From an uncultured Eubacteriales bacterium (GTDB taxonomy: Bacteria > Bacillota_A > Clostridia > Christensenellales > Aristaeellaceae): a stretch of 12,570 nucleotides of DNA. Both the position numbers and the translations under genes were made by a program. The number at the start of each line of letters is the position of its first letter. Position 1 is the stretch's first letter. The notes beneath the pieces are model-generated. The model searched no databases. It saw only the letters and a program-made list of their open reading frames with translations, and was not told the DNA's origin. This document shows positions 6,258-12,570 of this stretch, in pieces. Location: the NCBI GenBank assembly GCA_944333375.1, contig CALVKX010000037.1:1-12570 (forward strand). The letters run 5' to 3'.

Positions 6258-7916
6258 TTAAAATTCGCCTTCCAGCCGGATAGGATAACACGACTGTGTG
6301 GACAAGGCTACATATTCGCTCTTTCCCTCCCGCTCCAGCACAAAGGAGTGGGAAAGCGGCTGCGGATAGGCCGCGCCCGTTACCGCATGCACGGTAAACG
6401 TGCCGCCGTCGCCCTCCAGCGTCTTTTCCGCCCAGGTGATGTCGCTGGCCACGGGACGGATGCTGTCGTAGACAAAATCATAGTGCTGCTCGCCCTGTAC
6501 AAACAGGCCATATTTGCCGCTTTCAGGGTCCCGGACCACCAATGCGTCGCAGTCCAGATAGGCGTGAACCTCGGGGGAGGTCACCAGCGGCGCGGACGTA
6601 TCGGGCAGACGGTACATCTCGCCCGTGTTCATGTAGGCCATCCCGCAGGCGGAGGCCACCAGGTCCTCCATGTCAGGCGTAGCCAGCCAGCGGCTCATGG
6701 TTCCATCCTGCCCAAGGACATAGAGGAGATATCGCTGGTCGCTTTCCGCGGTGCTGCCCGTATCCACATACGCCACGGTGGACTGGCCCGTAAAGGGATA
6801 GGCGCGGGCAAACCAGAGGGTACTGAAAAGCTGTCCGCCGGCGTTGATGTAGTTAGCGCTTCCGTCCTTCTCGCTTTGGATGATGGACCAGCCGTTGTAC
6901 ATGGGATGCAAGCGCAGCTCTGAGCCATAGCTGGCCTCAAGATCGGCGGTGCGCACCAGCGCCGAGCCATTGACGGCCACCAGGTAGGGCTTTTGATCCA
7001 CATAGAACCCGCCAAAGGCCTGCGGGAACATTCCCTGCGAGCTCAGTCCCTCAAAATAGCACAGCAACCGTCCCTCGGCGGCGGTAAACAGATAGAAATC
7101 ATAGGTGCCGTCTGGACGAAGGTTGCTGGTGAGCACATGCGTATCCGTCACGGCACGGATGTCCATCTGGACGGTTCCGCTCAGACGGCTGATGGCCGTG
7201 CGGGTTGTGTCGGCGATCTCCAGGGCCGGCGCAGCATCATAGCCCGAAATGGGCTGGGGCGTCGTCATGACCGTAAAGGTTGCTTCCGGCTGGGTGACGA
7301 TTCCCGTCTGGTTCAGCCATTCTCCGATCCGGTCGCGCATGAGCCACCCGCCGCCGGCCAGCACAACGAGCACGGCTGCGCCAACAAGGACCTTTTTTAT
7401 CCTGCGCCTGCGCCGCCGACGCTGAGCGGCGGGGTTTTCGGCCTCCTCGCGGACCTCGTACCCCACGCCATCCATCGAGAGGATATCGCGGCGGGCGGTA
7501 TCGGCCCAGGTCGCTTCCCGCGGGCGGTAGACGTTGCTCTGCACTTCGCCCGCCGGCTGAACGGGCTTATCGTCAAAGCCGAGAAAATCGAGCTTCGGAG
7601 GTGGCGCAAAGGCGGGCTCCGCCTCTTCGCCCTCCGGGGATTGGGATCCGCCGCGCCGGTAATAGGCGGAAAGATCCTCCTGGGGATGGGACGTCTTCTC
7701 CACACCGGCTAAGCCTTCCCCGGAAGCGTTTGGCGTATAGCCGCCGTATGGCTGCACGCTCGCCTCGGCCTGCGCCTCCGCGCCCTGAAGCTCCTGCTGG
7801 GCAGCGGCCTCAAGCGCGACTTCCTCCCCGGCCGGAGAGACCGTCCTGGCCATATACAGGCTCCTCGCCCGTTCACTGCGCCTTACCCGGCTTTTGCCGG
7901 AATGGTTATCCGTCAT
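6258..7916 (-). CDS. Single-pass membrane protein with WG-repeat-like extracytoplasmic region
   Basis: A 552-residue protein. Residues 1-165 are polar, rich in Ala, Glu, Pro and Gly, and probably disordered in the cytosol. A run of arginines (RRRRRRRIKK, 166-175) precedes one hydrophobic segment (176-193), giving an N-in, C-out topology by the positive-inside rule. The outer 350 residues are strand-rich with repeated Tyr/Trp/Gly positions, and GKYGLFVQG followed by YDFVYDSI (467-485) looks like one blade of a WG-repeat propeller; the other repeats are degenerate. The ATG at 7916 has GAGGTG at suitable distance; a GTG six bases upstream is a weaker option. It is the first gene of the three-gene operon and its stop codon is part of the next gene's ribosome binding site. 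I do not recognise a named family. The arrangement suggests a membrane sensor or scaffold that could contact the exported protein outside and the AAA+ ATPase inside. Confidence 0.75.
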   Translation of the reverse strand: MTDNHSGKSRVRRSERARSLYMARTVSPAGEEVALEAAAQQELQGAEAQAEASVQPYGGYTPNASGEGLAGVEKTSHPQEDLSAYYRRGGSQSPEGEEAEPAFAPPPKLDFLGFDDKPVQPAGEVQSNVYRPREATWADTARRDILSMDGVGYEVREEAENPAAQRRRRRRRIKKVLVGAAVLVVLAGGGWLMRDRIGEWLNQTGIVTQPEATFTVMTTPQPISGYDAAPALEIADTTRTAISRLSGTVQMDIRAVTDTHVLTSNLRPDGTYDFYLFTAAEGRLLCYFEGLSSQGMFPQAFGGFYVDQKPYLVAVNGSALVRTADLEASYGSELRLHPMYNGWSIIQSEKDGSANYINAGGQLFSTLWFARAYPFTGQSTVAYVDTGSTAESDQRYLLYVLGQDGTMSRWLATPDMEDLVASACGMAYMNTGEMYRLPDTSAPLVTSPEVHAYLDCDALVVRDPESGKYGLFVQGEQHYDFVYDSIRPVASDITWAEKTLEGDGGTFTVHAVTGAAYPQPLSHSFVLEREGKSEYVALSTQSCYPIRLEGEF

Positions 7917-7955
7917 CGTCACACCTCGTCCAATCCGTAGAAACTTACATCCAGC

Positions 7956-7989
7956 ATTATACGATAACATGTTATCCGTTTCGCGTCAA
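7956..7989 (-). promoter_or_regulatory. Promoter of the three-gene operon
   Basis: On the minus strand TTGACG (7984-7989) is the likely -35. Two -10 candidates follow: TATCGT (7961-7966) at the ideal 17-base spacing, and a perfect TATAAT (7956-7961) at 22 bases, which is too long for unaided sigma-70. The 14-bp palindrome at 7963-7976 lies in the spacer, so the choice of start may depend on a bound regulator. Confidence 0.6.
7963..7976. promoter_or_regulatory. Perfect 14-bp palindrome, putative operator
   Basis: GATAACATGTTATC is a perfect 14-bp palindrome placed between the -35 and the TATAAT of the operon promoter. Its position would let a dimeric regulator block RNA polymerase, or twist the spacer as MerR-type activators do. 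I do not recognise it as the site of a named regulator, and no regulator gene is next to it. Confidence 0.6.
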
Positions 7990-8012
7990 GAATACACGCT
8001 TCTTTTGGATGT

Positions 8013-8047
8013 AAAAACAAGGCCCCGCCGGCGTTCCGGGGGCCTTG
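8013..8047 (-). terminator. Intrinsic terminator after the rho-family gene
   Basis: On the minus strand CAAGGCCCC (8039-8047) pairs with GGGGCCTTG (8018-8026) around a GC-rich apical stretch, followed by TTTTT (8013-8017). It is 14 bases after the stop codon at 8062. Confidence 0.9.
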
Positions 8048-8061
8048 CACAGAGCTGCGGG

Positions 8062-10053
8062 TCAGCGCTTGAGATACCCGCTCTTTTCCCACAGGGCGAT
8101 CCAGTCCTGAAGGCGGTTGAGCAGGTCGGCGTTGGACCGGGTCTTTTGCATCATGTCAATCAGTTGTACCACGGCCTCGCCGTTGGTGGTGGAGGCCAGG
8201 ACCTTTCGGATGGCGCGCAGACCTTCCTTCTGCTCCTCGCTCAAAAGCATGTCATCCTTCTTGGTGCCGCTGAGCTGGAGGTCGATCATGGGATAAACCG
8301 GGTCGTTTGGCTGGCGCTTGCACAGGAACAGTTCCATGTTGGCCGTGCCCTTGAATTCCTCATAGATGATGTCATCCACACGCGATCCGGTTTCCACGGC
8401 GATGGTTGCAATCATGGTCAGACTCCCGGCATCCCGGGTATTTCGGGCCGCTCCGAAGAAACGTTTCGGCCTGACCAGCGCGGCGGGGGTTACGGTATTG
8501 GTCATGGGACGCCCGCCCTGCACCAGCGCCGACTGATAGGCCCGGGTGAGCTTGGTGAGGCTGTCCAGCAGGATGACCACGTTGCGTCCGTCTTCCACCA
8601 GTCGCTCGGCGCGCTCCAGCATGGTTTCGCTCACCCGCGTCTGCGTCTCGGGCGGATCGGCGAAGGTGGAGGCAAACACCTCGGCGTCCACCGACTCGCG
8701 GATCTCCGTGACCTCTTCGGGCGCAATGTCGATCAGAAGCATCAACACCTCTGCGTCCGCGTCGTTTCGCTTGATGGCACCGCAGATTCCGCGCAGCAAC
8801 ACCAGCCGCCCGCTGTCGGGCGGGGCGACGATCATGGCGCGCTGACCAAAGCCGATTGGCGCAATCAGATCCACCAGACGGATGGCCATGTCCTTGTTGT
8901 CCGTTTCACTTTCCAGGACGATGCGGCGGTTGGGATAAACCGGCACGAGCTGGTCAAACGAGAGGCGATCGGGATTTTCGGCGGGTTCATGGCCGTTGAG
9001 GCGCTCTACGGTCAAAAGCGCGGCAAACTTGTCGCTGTCCCGCTGCACACGGGCGCGGCCCTCCACCAGATCGCCCGTGCGCAGGCCAAAGCGGCGGATC
9101 TGGGCCATGGAAATGTAGATATCCTTTTTGCCCGGCAAGAGCGTATGGCTGCGCAAGAAGCCATACCCGTCAGGCAGGATCTCAAGGATGCCGCCTGCGG
9201 GTTCGGTCTCCTGCGTTTTAAGCAGATCGGGCACCTGCCCCTCTTCCGCCTGGATTGCAAACTGAGGGTCGCGCGCCATACGGTAGACTGCGTCGTTGCA
9301 GTTGGGATCGGCGGAAGGCTGCTGATAGCCGCGCGGCTGCTGATACCCATAACCGTTGCCGGCGGGTCGGTATCCACGCGGCTGATAACCGGCGTTATAG
9401 GCCTGCTCACGCCCGCCGTACTCACCGCGGTTCTGATAGGACGGACGCTGAGGCGCAGCGCGGTAGCCCAGACGGTAGCCGTCCAGCCTGGGCACGTTGT
9501 CCTGCGGTGCGGGACGGGTATACTCGGCGTGCTGTCTGGGTTGCTCGGCAGCCAGCGGCGCAGGCTCCTCGTGCGCCGTTACGCTCCGTGCAGGCGGACC
9601 AAAGCGATTTGCCGTTCCGCCTGCGCGCGGCTGCTGCCAGGCGGGCGTCTGCGCGGCATCGCGCGAAGCGGTGCTGCGGGCCTGCCATGCCTGACGGTAT
9701 ACGGGCCGGAATCCTCCCTGCTCCTGCGGGGTGTTCCATGCGCGGAAACCCGAACCGCCTGGCGCAAGCGCCGTAACGTCAGCCGAAAGGGGCGCTTCCT
9801 GCAATTTGTTCTCATCCGCCGGCGGATCGGCCTGAACAGGGCTTTCCGGCTGTGTGGACTCAATGGGTTTCTCCTGCGCAGGCTCAGCATGTTCCTCCTG
9901 CGCGGGCGATTGCTCCGGTTTGTCGCCCAAAGCTTCCAGCAGGCGGGCGACGATCCCGGATTTGTCGATCCCCGCGCTGAGCTTCACCCCGTTTTCCTTG
10001 GCAAGCTTGCGCAGCTGAACGACCGTCATCGCCTGCAATTGCTCGTTGTGCAA
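8062..10053 (-). CDS. rho: Transcription termination factor Rho family protein with degenerate ATPase site
   Basis: A 663-residue member of the Rho family, ring helicases that bind nascent RNA and stop transcription. It has a Rho N-terminal helical domain (6-43), a disordered region (about 45-265) rich in Pro/Gln/Glu then Gly/Tyr/Arg/Gln, a cold-shock-like RNA-binding domain (286-350; DGYGFLRS, DIYISMAQIRRF) and a RecA-like ATPase domain (365-640). The ATPase keeps ILLDS (494-498) and VRPKRFFGAAR, but Walker A is PPDSGRL (411-417) where PPKAGKT is standard, the LLIDERPEE segment reads LLIDIAPEE (439-447; catalytic Glu replaced by Ile), the arginine-finger segment reads LCKR, and the SGG of the Q-loop reads TNT. 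ATP hydrolysis may be lost or altered. The start is TTG, set by AGGAGG 7 bases upstream; the first ATG is 24 bases further in. It lies 58 bases after the methyltransferase gene without a clear terminator between, so they probably form an operon. Confidence 0.9.
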   Translation of the reverse strand: MHNEQLQAMTVVQLRKLAKENGVKLSAGIDKSGIVARLLEALGDKPEQSPAQEEHAEPAQEKPIESTQPESPVQADPPADENKLQEAPLSADVTALAPGGSGFRAWNTPQEQGGFRPVYRQAWQARSTASRDAAQTPAWQQPRAGGTANRFGPPARSVTAHEEPAPLAAEQPRQHAEYTRPAPQDNVPRLDGYRLGYRAAPQRPSYQNRGEYGGREQAYNAGYQPRGYRPAGNGYGYQQPRGYQQPSADPNCNDAVYRMARDPQFAIQAEEGQVPDLLKTQETEPAGGILEILPDGYGFLRSHTLLPGKKDIYISMAQIRRFGLRTGDLVEGRARVQRDSDKFAALLTVERLNGHEPAENPDRLSFDQLVPVYPNRRIVLESETDNKDMAIRLVDLIAPIGFGQRAMIVAPPDSGRLVLLRGICGAIKRNDADAEVLMLLIDIAPEEVTEIRESVDAEVFASTFADPPETQTRVSETMLERAERLVEDGRNVVILLDSLTKLTRAYQSALVQGGRPMTNTVTPAALVRPKRFFGAARNTRDAGSLTMIATIAVETGSRVDDIIYEEFKGTANMELFLCKRQPNDPVYPMIDLQLSGTKKDDMLLSEEQKEGLRAIRKVLASTTNGEAVVQLIDMMQKTRSNADLLNRLQDWIALWEKSGYLKR

Positions 10054-10060
10054 AGTAAAC

Positions 10061-10066
10061 CCTCCT
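10061..10066 (-). promoter_or_regulatory. Ribosome binding site that selects a TTG start for rho
   Basis: AGGAGG lies 7 bases before the TTG codon at 10051-10053. From the first in-frame ATG (10027-10029) the same site would be 31 bases away, too far to serve. The TTG start also gives a complete Rho N-terminal helical domain. Confidence 0.8.
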
Positions 10067-10111
10067 TATCGCATGAAAGCCGAAAAAAAGATCGTTTCTC
10101 TTTCCTGCTGC

Positions 10112-11128
10112 TTACCTCTTTCGCGCGATGACGACGTCGCGCTCCACCGCCTGCTCCACCCAATGCGAAAAATCATCGTAGGGCGGCGCCGTCAACGGCT
10201 CCATGCCGGCCTCCCGCAGCGCCTGGACAACGTCCCGGCGGCGCAGCGTATTGAGATTGAAGGCAAGCGCTGCCGCGCCGCCGCTTCTGAGCGCGTGGAC
10301 GCATCCCGGAAGCACCCTGTCCAGAAGCCGACGCAGAGAGGACATTCCCCCATCCTCCCTGGGTGCGTGCTGTACGCCATAGGGCAGGTCGCAGACGACC
10401 AGGTCGCAGCTTCCTCCCGGCACCAGCCCGGCGAGCTTTCCCGCATCGGAATGAATCAGCCGCAGCGTGCGCGGCTGCTCGCGCATCGCCTGCGCGTCTG
10501 GCGCGACGGTGTACTGCGTCCACTTCGCGCTCGCACCGCCTGCGAGCGTCAGCGCGCCGTTTGTCCGCTTGTGCTTCACACGGTGCATCTTTAGGGAGCG
10601 CTCCAGATAGGTCTCAACCTCTTTAAGCGCCTTTCCGTCCATATCCACGCCCACGGCGTCGCAGTCCTCGCACAGCGCGCATAAAAGCGTGGTCGCCTTG
10701 CCGCACATGGGATCAAGGACGCACAGCGGCCTCGTTTCACGCGCAAAGGCAGAAGCGGCTTTTGCGCAATGCAGCATCAGGTAGGTGAAATCCGCGTTGG
10801 TTTTTCCTTTGTATTTCAATACATGCGGAAGATCGTCAGGCATCTTTCCGGCACAGGCGCGGGAAATGGGTCGAAGCGCGCCGTCCTCCAGATACTCCCC
10901 GGCGAAACAGACGGCCGAATGGCGCGATACGGTGCGCCATGTATCTTCCTCAAGCGGCTCGGAATCAAACATCAAAAAATGCTCGCCCGCCAGCGTTTCC
11001 AGCCTTGGCCGGGCCTGCGACATTCCCAAGGCCTCAAGCGTACAGGCTAACTCAATCAGCGCCAGCTTCTGCAGCGACTGGCGGTAACGGATATTTGGAT
11101 GCGGTTTCAAAAGCATCGCGTAGCGCAC
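10112..11128 (-). CDS. Class I SAM-dependent RNA/DNA methyltransferase (TRM11/RlmL-like)
   Basis: A 338-residue cytosolic methyltransferase. The SAM-binding motif I reads VLDPMCGKATTLL (137-149), motif II ends in GVDMDGKAL (160-168), and the catalytic loop reads DLVVCDLPYGV (242-252), a DLPY form of the (D/N)PPY motif used for methylation of exocyclic or ring nitrogens in RNA or DNA. The KYKGKTNADFTYL segment (106-118) before motif I is in the place where TRM11-type tRNA guanine methyltransferases contact substrate. The first 100 residues may be a reduced RNA-binding domain, but I see no clear THUMP signature. The start is GTG at 11128, with AGAGG 5-6 bases upstream; the ATG four codons later has no site at proper distance. 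It is the first gene of a probable operon with rho. The substrate is not determined; tRNA or rRNA is more likely than DNA by family resemblance. Confidence 0.78.
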   Translation of the reverse strand: MRYAMLLKPHPNIRYRQSLQKLALIELACTLEALGMSQARPRLETLAGEHFLMFDSEPLEEDTWRTVSRHSAVCFAGEYLEDGALRPISRACAGKMPDDLPHVLKYKGKTNADFTYLMLHCAKAASAFARETRPLCVLDPMCGKATTLLCALCEDCDAVGVDMDGKALKEVETYLERSLKMHRVKHKRTNGALTLAGGASAKWTQYTVAPDAQAMREQPRTLRLIHSDAGKLAGLVPGGSCDLVVCDLPYGVQHAPREDGGMSSLRRLLDRVLPGCVHALRSGGAAALAFNLNTLRRRDVVQALREAGMEPLTAPPYDDFSHWVEQAVERDVVIARKR

Positions 11129-11189
11129 AAAAACCTCTTTTCCTCCGAGCGACGACTAAGAAAGACCTGATTGACCATCAGTTAAAGAT

Positions 11190-11218
11190 ATTATAGCACA
11201 CCGTACCCGTATTTGCAA
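11190..11218 (-). promoter_or_regulatory. Promoter of the methyltransferase-rho operon
   Basis: TTGCAA (11213-11218) and a perfect TATAAT (11190-11195) are separated by 17 bases, and TGTGC just before the -10 gives an extended -10 element. Transcription would start near 11183, leaving a leader of about 54 bases that contains a small CTGAT/ATCAG dyad. Confidence 0.8.
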
Positions 11219-11249
11219 TCTTTTTCCTCAAAAGGGTTTTCCGCACCAT

Positions 11250-11283
11250 AAAGAAAAGCCCCGCATACCAGGGTATGCGGGGC
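11250..11283 (-). terminator. Intrinsic terminator of the IspH-S1 gene
   Basis: On the minus strand GCCCCGCATAC pairs perfectly with GTATGCGGGGC (hairpin 11258-11283, 4-base loop CCTG), followed by TTTTCTTT (11250-11257). It begins 18 bases after the stop codon at 11302. Confidence 0.94.
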
Positions 11284-11301
11284 GTGAAAGAACCAGTCTG
11301 C

Positions 11302-12570
11302 TTATTCGTGAGCCTCGTTTTCGGCGGCTTCGGCCTCGAGCGCGGCGCCCATGGCCTCGATGTCCACCGGGACAGCCTCGGCGCCGTCGTCATAGACGGG
11401 CTCGGCCACCTCTTCCACGGGAGCGGGTTCCGGCTCAAGCAGGGCGCGGATGCTCAGGCTGATGCGCTTTGCCTCAGGATCGATGTTGAGGACCTTGACC
11501 TGCACCACATCGCCGACGTTGACCGCATCTTCGACCTTGTTGATGCGGGTGGCGGCGCACTGGCTGATGTGCACCAGTCCATCAATGCCGGGCTCAAGCT
11601 CCACGAAGGCACCAAACGTGGTGATGCGAACGACTTTGCCCGTGACCACGGAACCGGCCGGGTACTTCTCGGGGGCCATGTCCCAGGGCTTGGGCTGGAG
11701 CTGCTTGAGGCCGAGCTGGATGCGCTCGCGCTCCTGATCGAGGCTGAGGATCTTCACATCGACCTCCTGATCGGGCGAAACGATCTCGGAGGGATGCTTG
11801 ACATGCGCCCAGCTCAGATCGGTCACGTGGATGAGGCCATCCACGCCGCCCAGGTCCACAAAGGCGCCAAAATCGGTCAGGCGGCGCACGATGCCGTGCA
11901 CGACCTCGCCCTCATGCAGGCGCGCCCACGCCTCGGCCTTCTTGGCCGCGGCTTCCTCGCGCACCACGGCGCGGCGGCTGGCAACGATGCGGCGCTTCTG
12001 CTCATCCATCTCGATGATCTTGAGCTTGAGGGTCTGGCCCACGAAGTCGCCAATCTTCTCTACATAGCGGTTGGAGAGCTGCGACGCAGGCACGAAGGCA
12101 CGGATGCCGTTGACCGTGCAAATCAGGCCGCCTTTGACGACCTCCTTGCCCACGCCCTCGACATACTCGTTGTTTTCATGCTTTTGGACAAGCTCGGCGA
12201 AGGCCTTGCGGTTGAGGATGTTGCGCTGCGACAGCAAAACGTTGCCTTCGCCGTCGTTGACCTTGACGACCTCCACCTCGATTTCGTCGCCCAGCTTGAC
12301 ATCTTCCGTCACCAGGTCCTCGCGCTTAATCAGCCCGTCGCTCTTAAAACCGATGTTGACGCAGACTTCGTCATCGGTAATCTGAACCACGGTGCCCTTC
12401 ACCGTCTGTCCGGGCCTGATCTTGACCAGAGTTGCTTCCACATCAGCCATAAAGCTGTCCTTTTCCGCCTCCTCGGTGGAAACCTGCCGGTCGAATTGTT
12501 CCTTGTCAGTCATGCGTGTGACAACCTCCTTAAGTGACCAATCCGGCGTGCTCGCGCCGGCGGTAATTCC
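11302..12570 (-). CDS. IspH-ribosomal protein S1 fusion, C-terminal part (5' end outside window)
   Basis: The frame is open to the right edge. Its first visible codons read [30 protein letters not shown] is the characteristic C-terminus of IspH (4-hydroxy-3-methylbut-2-enyl diphosphate reductase, last step of the MEP isoprenoid pathway). No stop intervenes before the S1 part (403 residues from the Met at 12511-12513). Four S1 RNA-binding domains follow, at about 34-100, 118-183, 202-270 and 287-357 of that part; domains 3 and 4 carry the typical [21 protein letters not shown] core, then comes an acidic Ala/Glu-rich tail. Bifunctional IspH/S1 proteins are known in Clostridia, so this is a known architecture. 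An AAGGAGG 11 bases before the internal ATG might also allow a free S1-like protein, at a spacing longer than ideal. No zinc or Fe-S residues of IspH are visible here. Confidence 0.85.
   Translation of the reverse strand, partial: GITAGASTPDWSLKEVVTRMTDKEQFDRQVSTEEAEKDSFMADVEATLVKIRPGQTVKGTVVQITDDEVCVNIGFKSDGLIKREDLVTEDVKLGDEIEVEVVKVNDGEGNVLLSQRNILNRKAFAELVQKHENNEYVEGVGKEVVKGGLICTVNGIRAFVPASQLSNRYVEKIGDFVGQTLKLKIIEMDEQKRRIVASRRAVVREEAAAKKAEAWARLHEGEVVHGIVRRLTDFGAFVDLGGVDGLIHVTDLSWAHVKHPSEIVSPDQEVDVKILSLDQERERIQLGLKQLQPKPWDMAPEKYPAGSVVTGKVVRITTFGAFVELEPGIDGLVHISQCAATRINKVEDAVNVGDVVQVKVLNIDPEAKRISLSIRALLEPEPAPVEEVAEPVYDDGAEAVPVDIEAMGAALEAEAAENEAHE

Larger units (their letters stand above)
7945..8014. 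repeat. 9-bp inverted repeat flanking the operon promoter
   Basis: TTACATCCA (7945-7953) and its exact complement TGGATGTAA (8006-8014) enclose the promoter and palindrome with 52 bases between. The left copy lies in the leader of the three-gene operon and the right copy overlaps the T-run of the rho terminator. It could be a paired binding site or chance. Confidence 0.45.

Noticed and set aside
10054..10111. Terminator or promoter between the methyltransferase and rho genes
   Set aside because: There is a T-run near 10086, but the only stem before it (AAAGA/TCTTT) is too weak, and no -35/-10 pair is convincing.
7894..10131. A 745-codon open frame on the plus strand opposite rho
   Set aside because: It is antisense to a clear Rho-family gene, has low-complexity Arg/His-rich composition typical of the shadow of a GC-rich frame, and resembles no family.
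11275..12537. A 420-codon open frame on the plus strand
   Set aside because: It is the antisense shadow of the S1 domains, rich in Asp/His/Leu repeats caused by codon bias, and crosses the intrinsic terminator.

Overview
The window looks like chromosomal DNA from a fairly GC-rich member of the Clostridia (Bacillota), possibly a gut lineage. Three things point there: an IspH reading frame that runs without a stop into a four-domain S1 protein (a fusion known from Clostridia), an IscU/NifU-like scaffold next to a GGGtGRT-family gene, and strong AGGAGG ribosome binding sites. Every gene I can support is on the minus strand, so the window reads right to left.

From the right edge: the last IspH codons continue in frame into a ribosomal protein S1-like protein (11302 to beyond 12570), which ends at a strong intrinsic terminator. 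A consensus promoter (11190-11218) then drives a putative RNA/DNA methyltransferase (10112-11128) and a Rho-family protein (8062-10053), ended by a terminator at 8013-8047. The Rho protein is the most unusual gene here. Its RNA-binding fold is intact and it carries a disordered Gly/Tyr/Gln/Arg-rich N-terminal region of about 200 residues, but several of the best-known catalytic positions of the ATPase are replaced.

Next is a compact three-gene operon (3515-7916) with its own promoter and a perfect 14-bp palindrome. It encodes a single-pass membrane protein with a WG-repeat-like exterior, an exported protein (RsiV-like domain, proline-threonine linker, SH3-like C-terminus) and a CbbX/SpoVK-type AAA+ ATPase. 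A terminator at 3470-3501 closes it. I do not recognise the combination as a named system; an envelope-associated assembly served by a cytosolic AAA+ remodeller is my inference.

The last part holds an M56 (BlaR1-like) membrane metallopeptidase (1128-3374) whose consensus promoter overlaps a BlaI/CopY-like palindrome although no repressor gene is adjacent. A 312-bp non-coding stretch follows, with two promoters and several hairpins. It leads to the Fe-S scaffold gene (123-815) and the start of the GGGtGRT gene (1-95, cut by the window edge).
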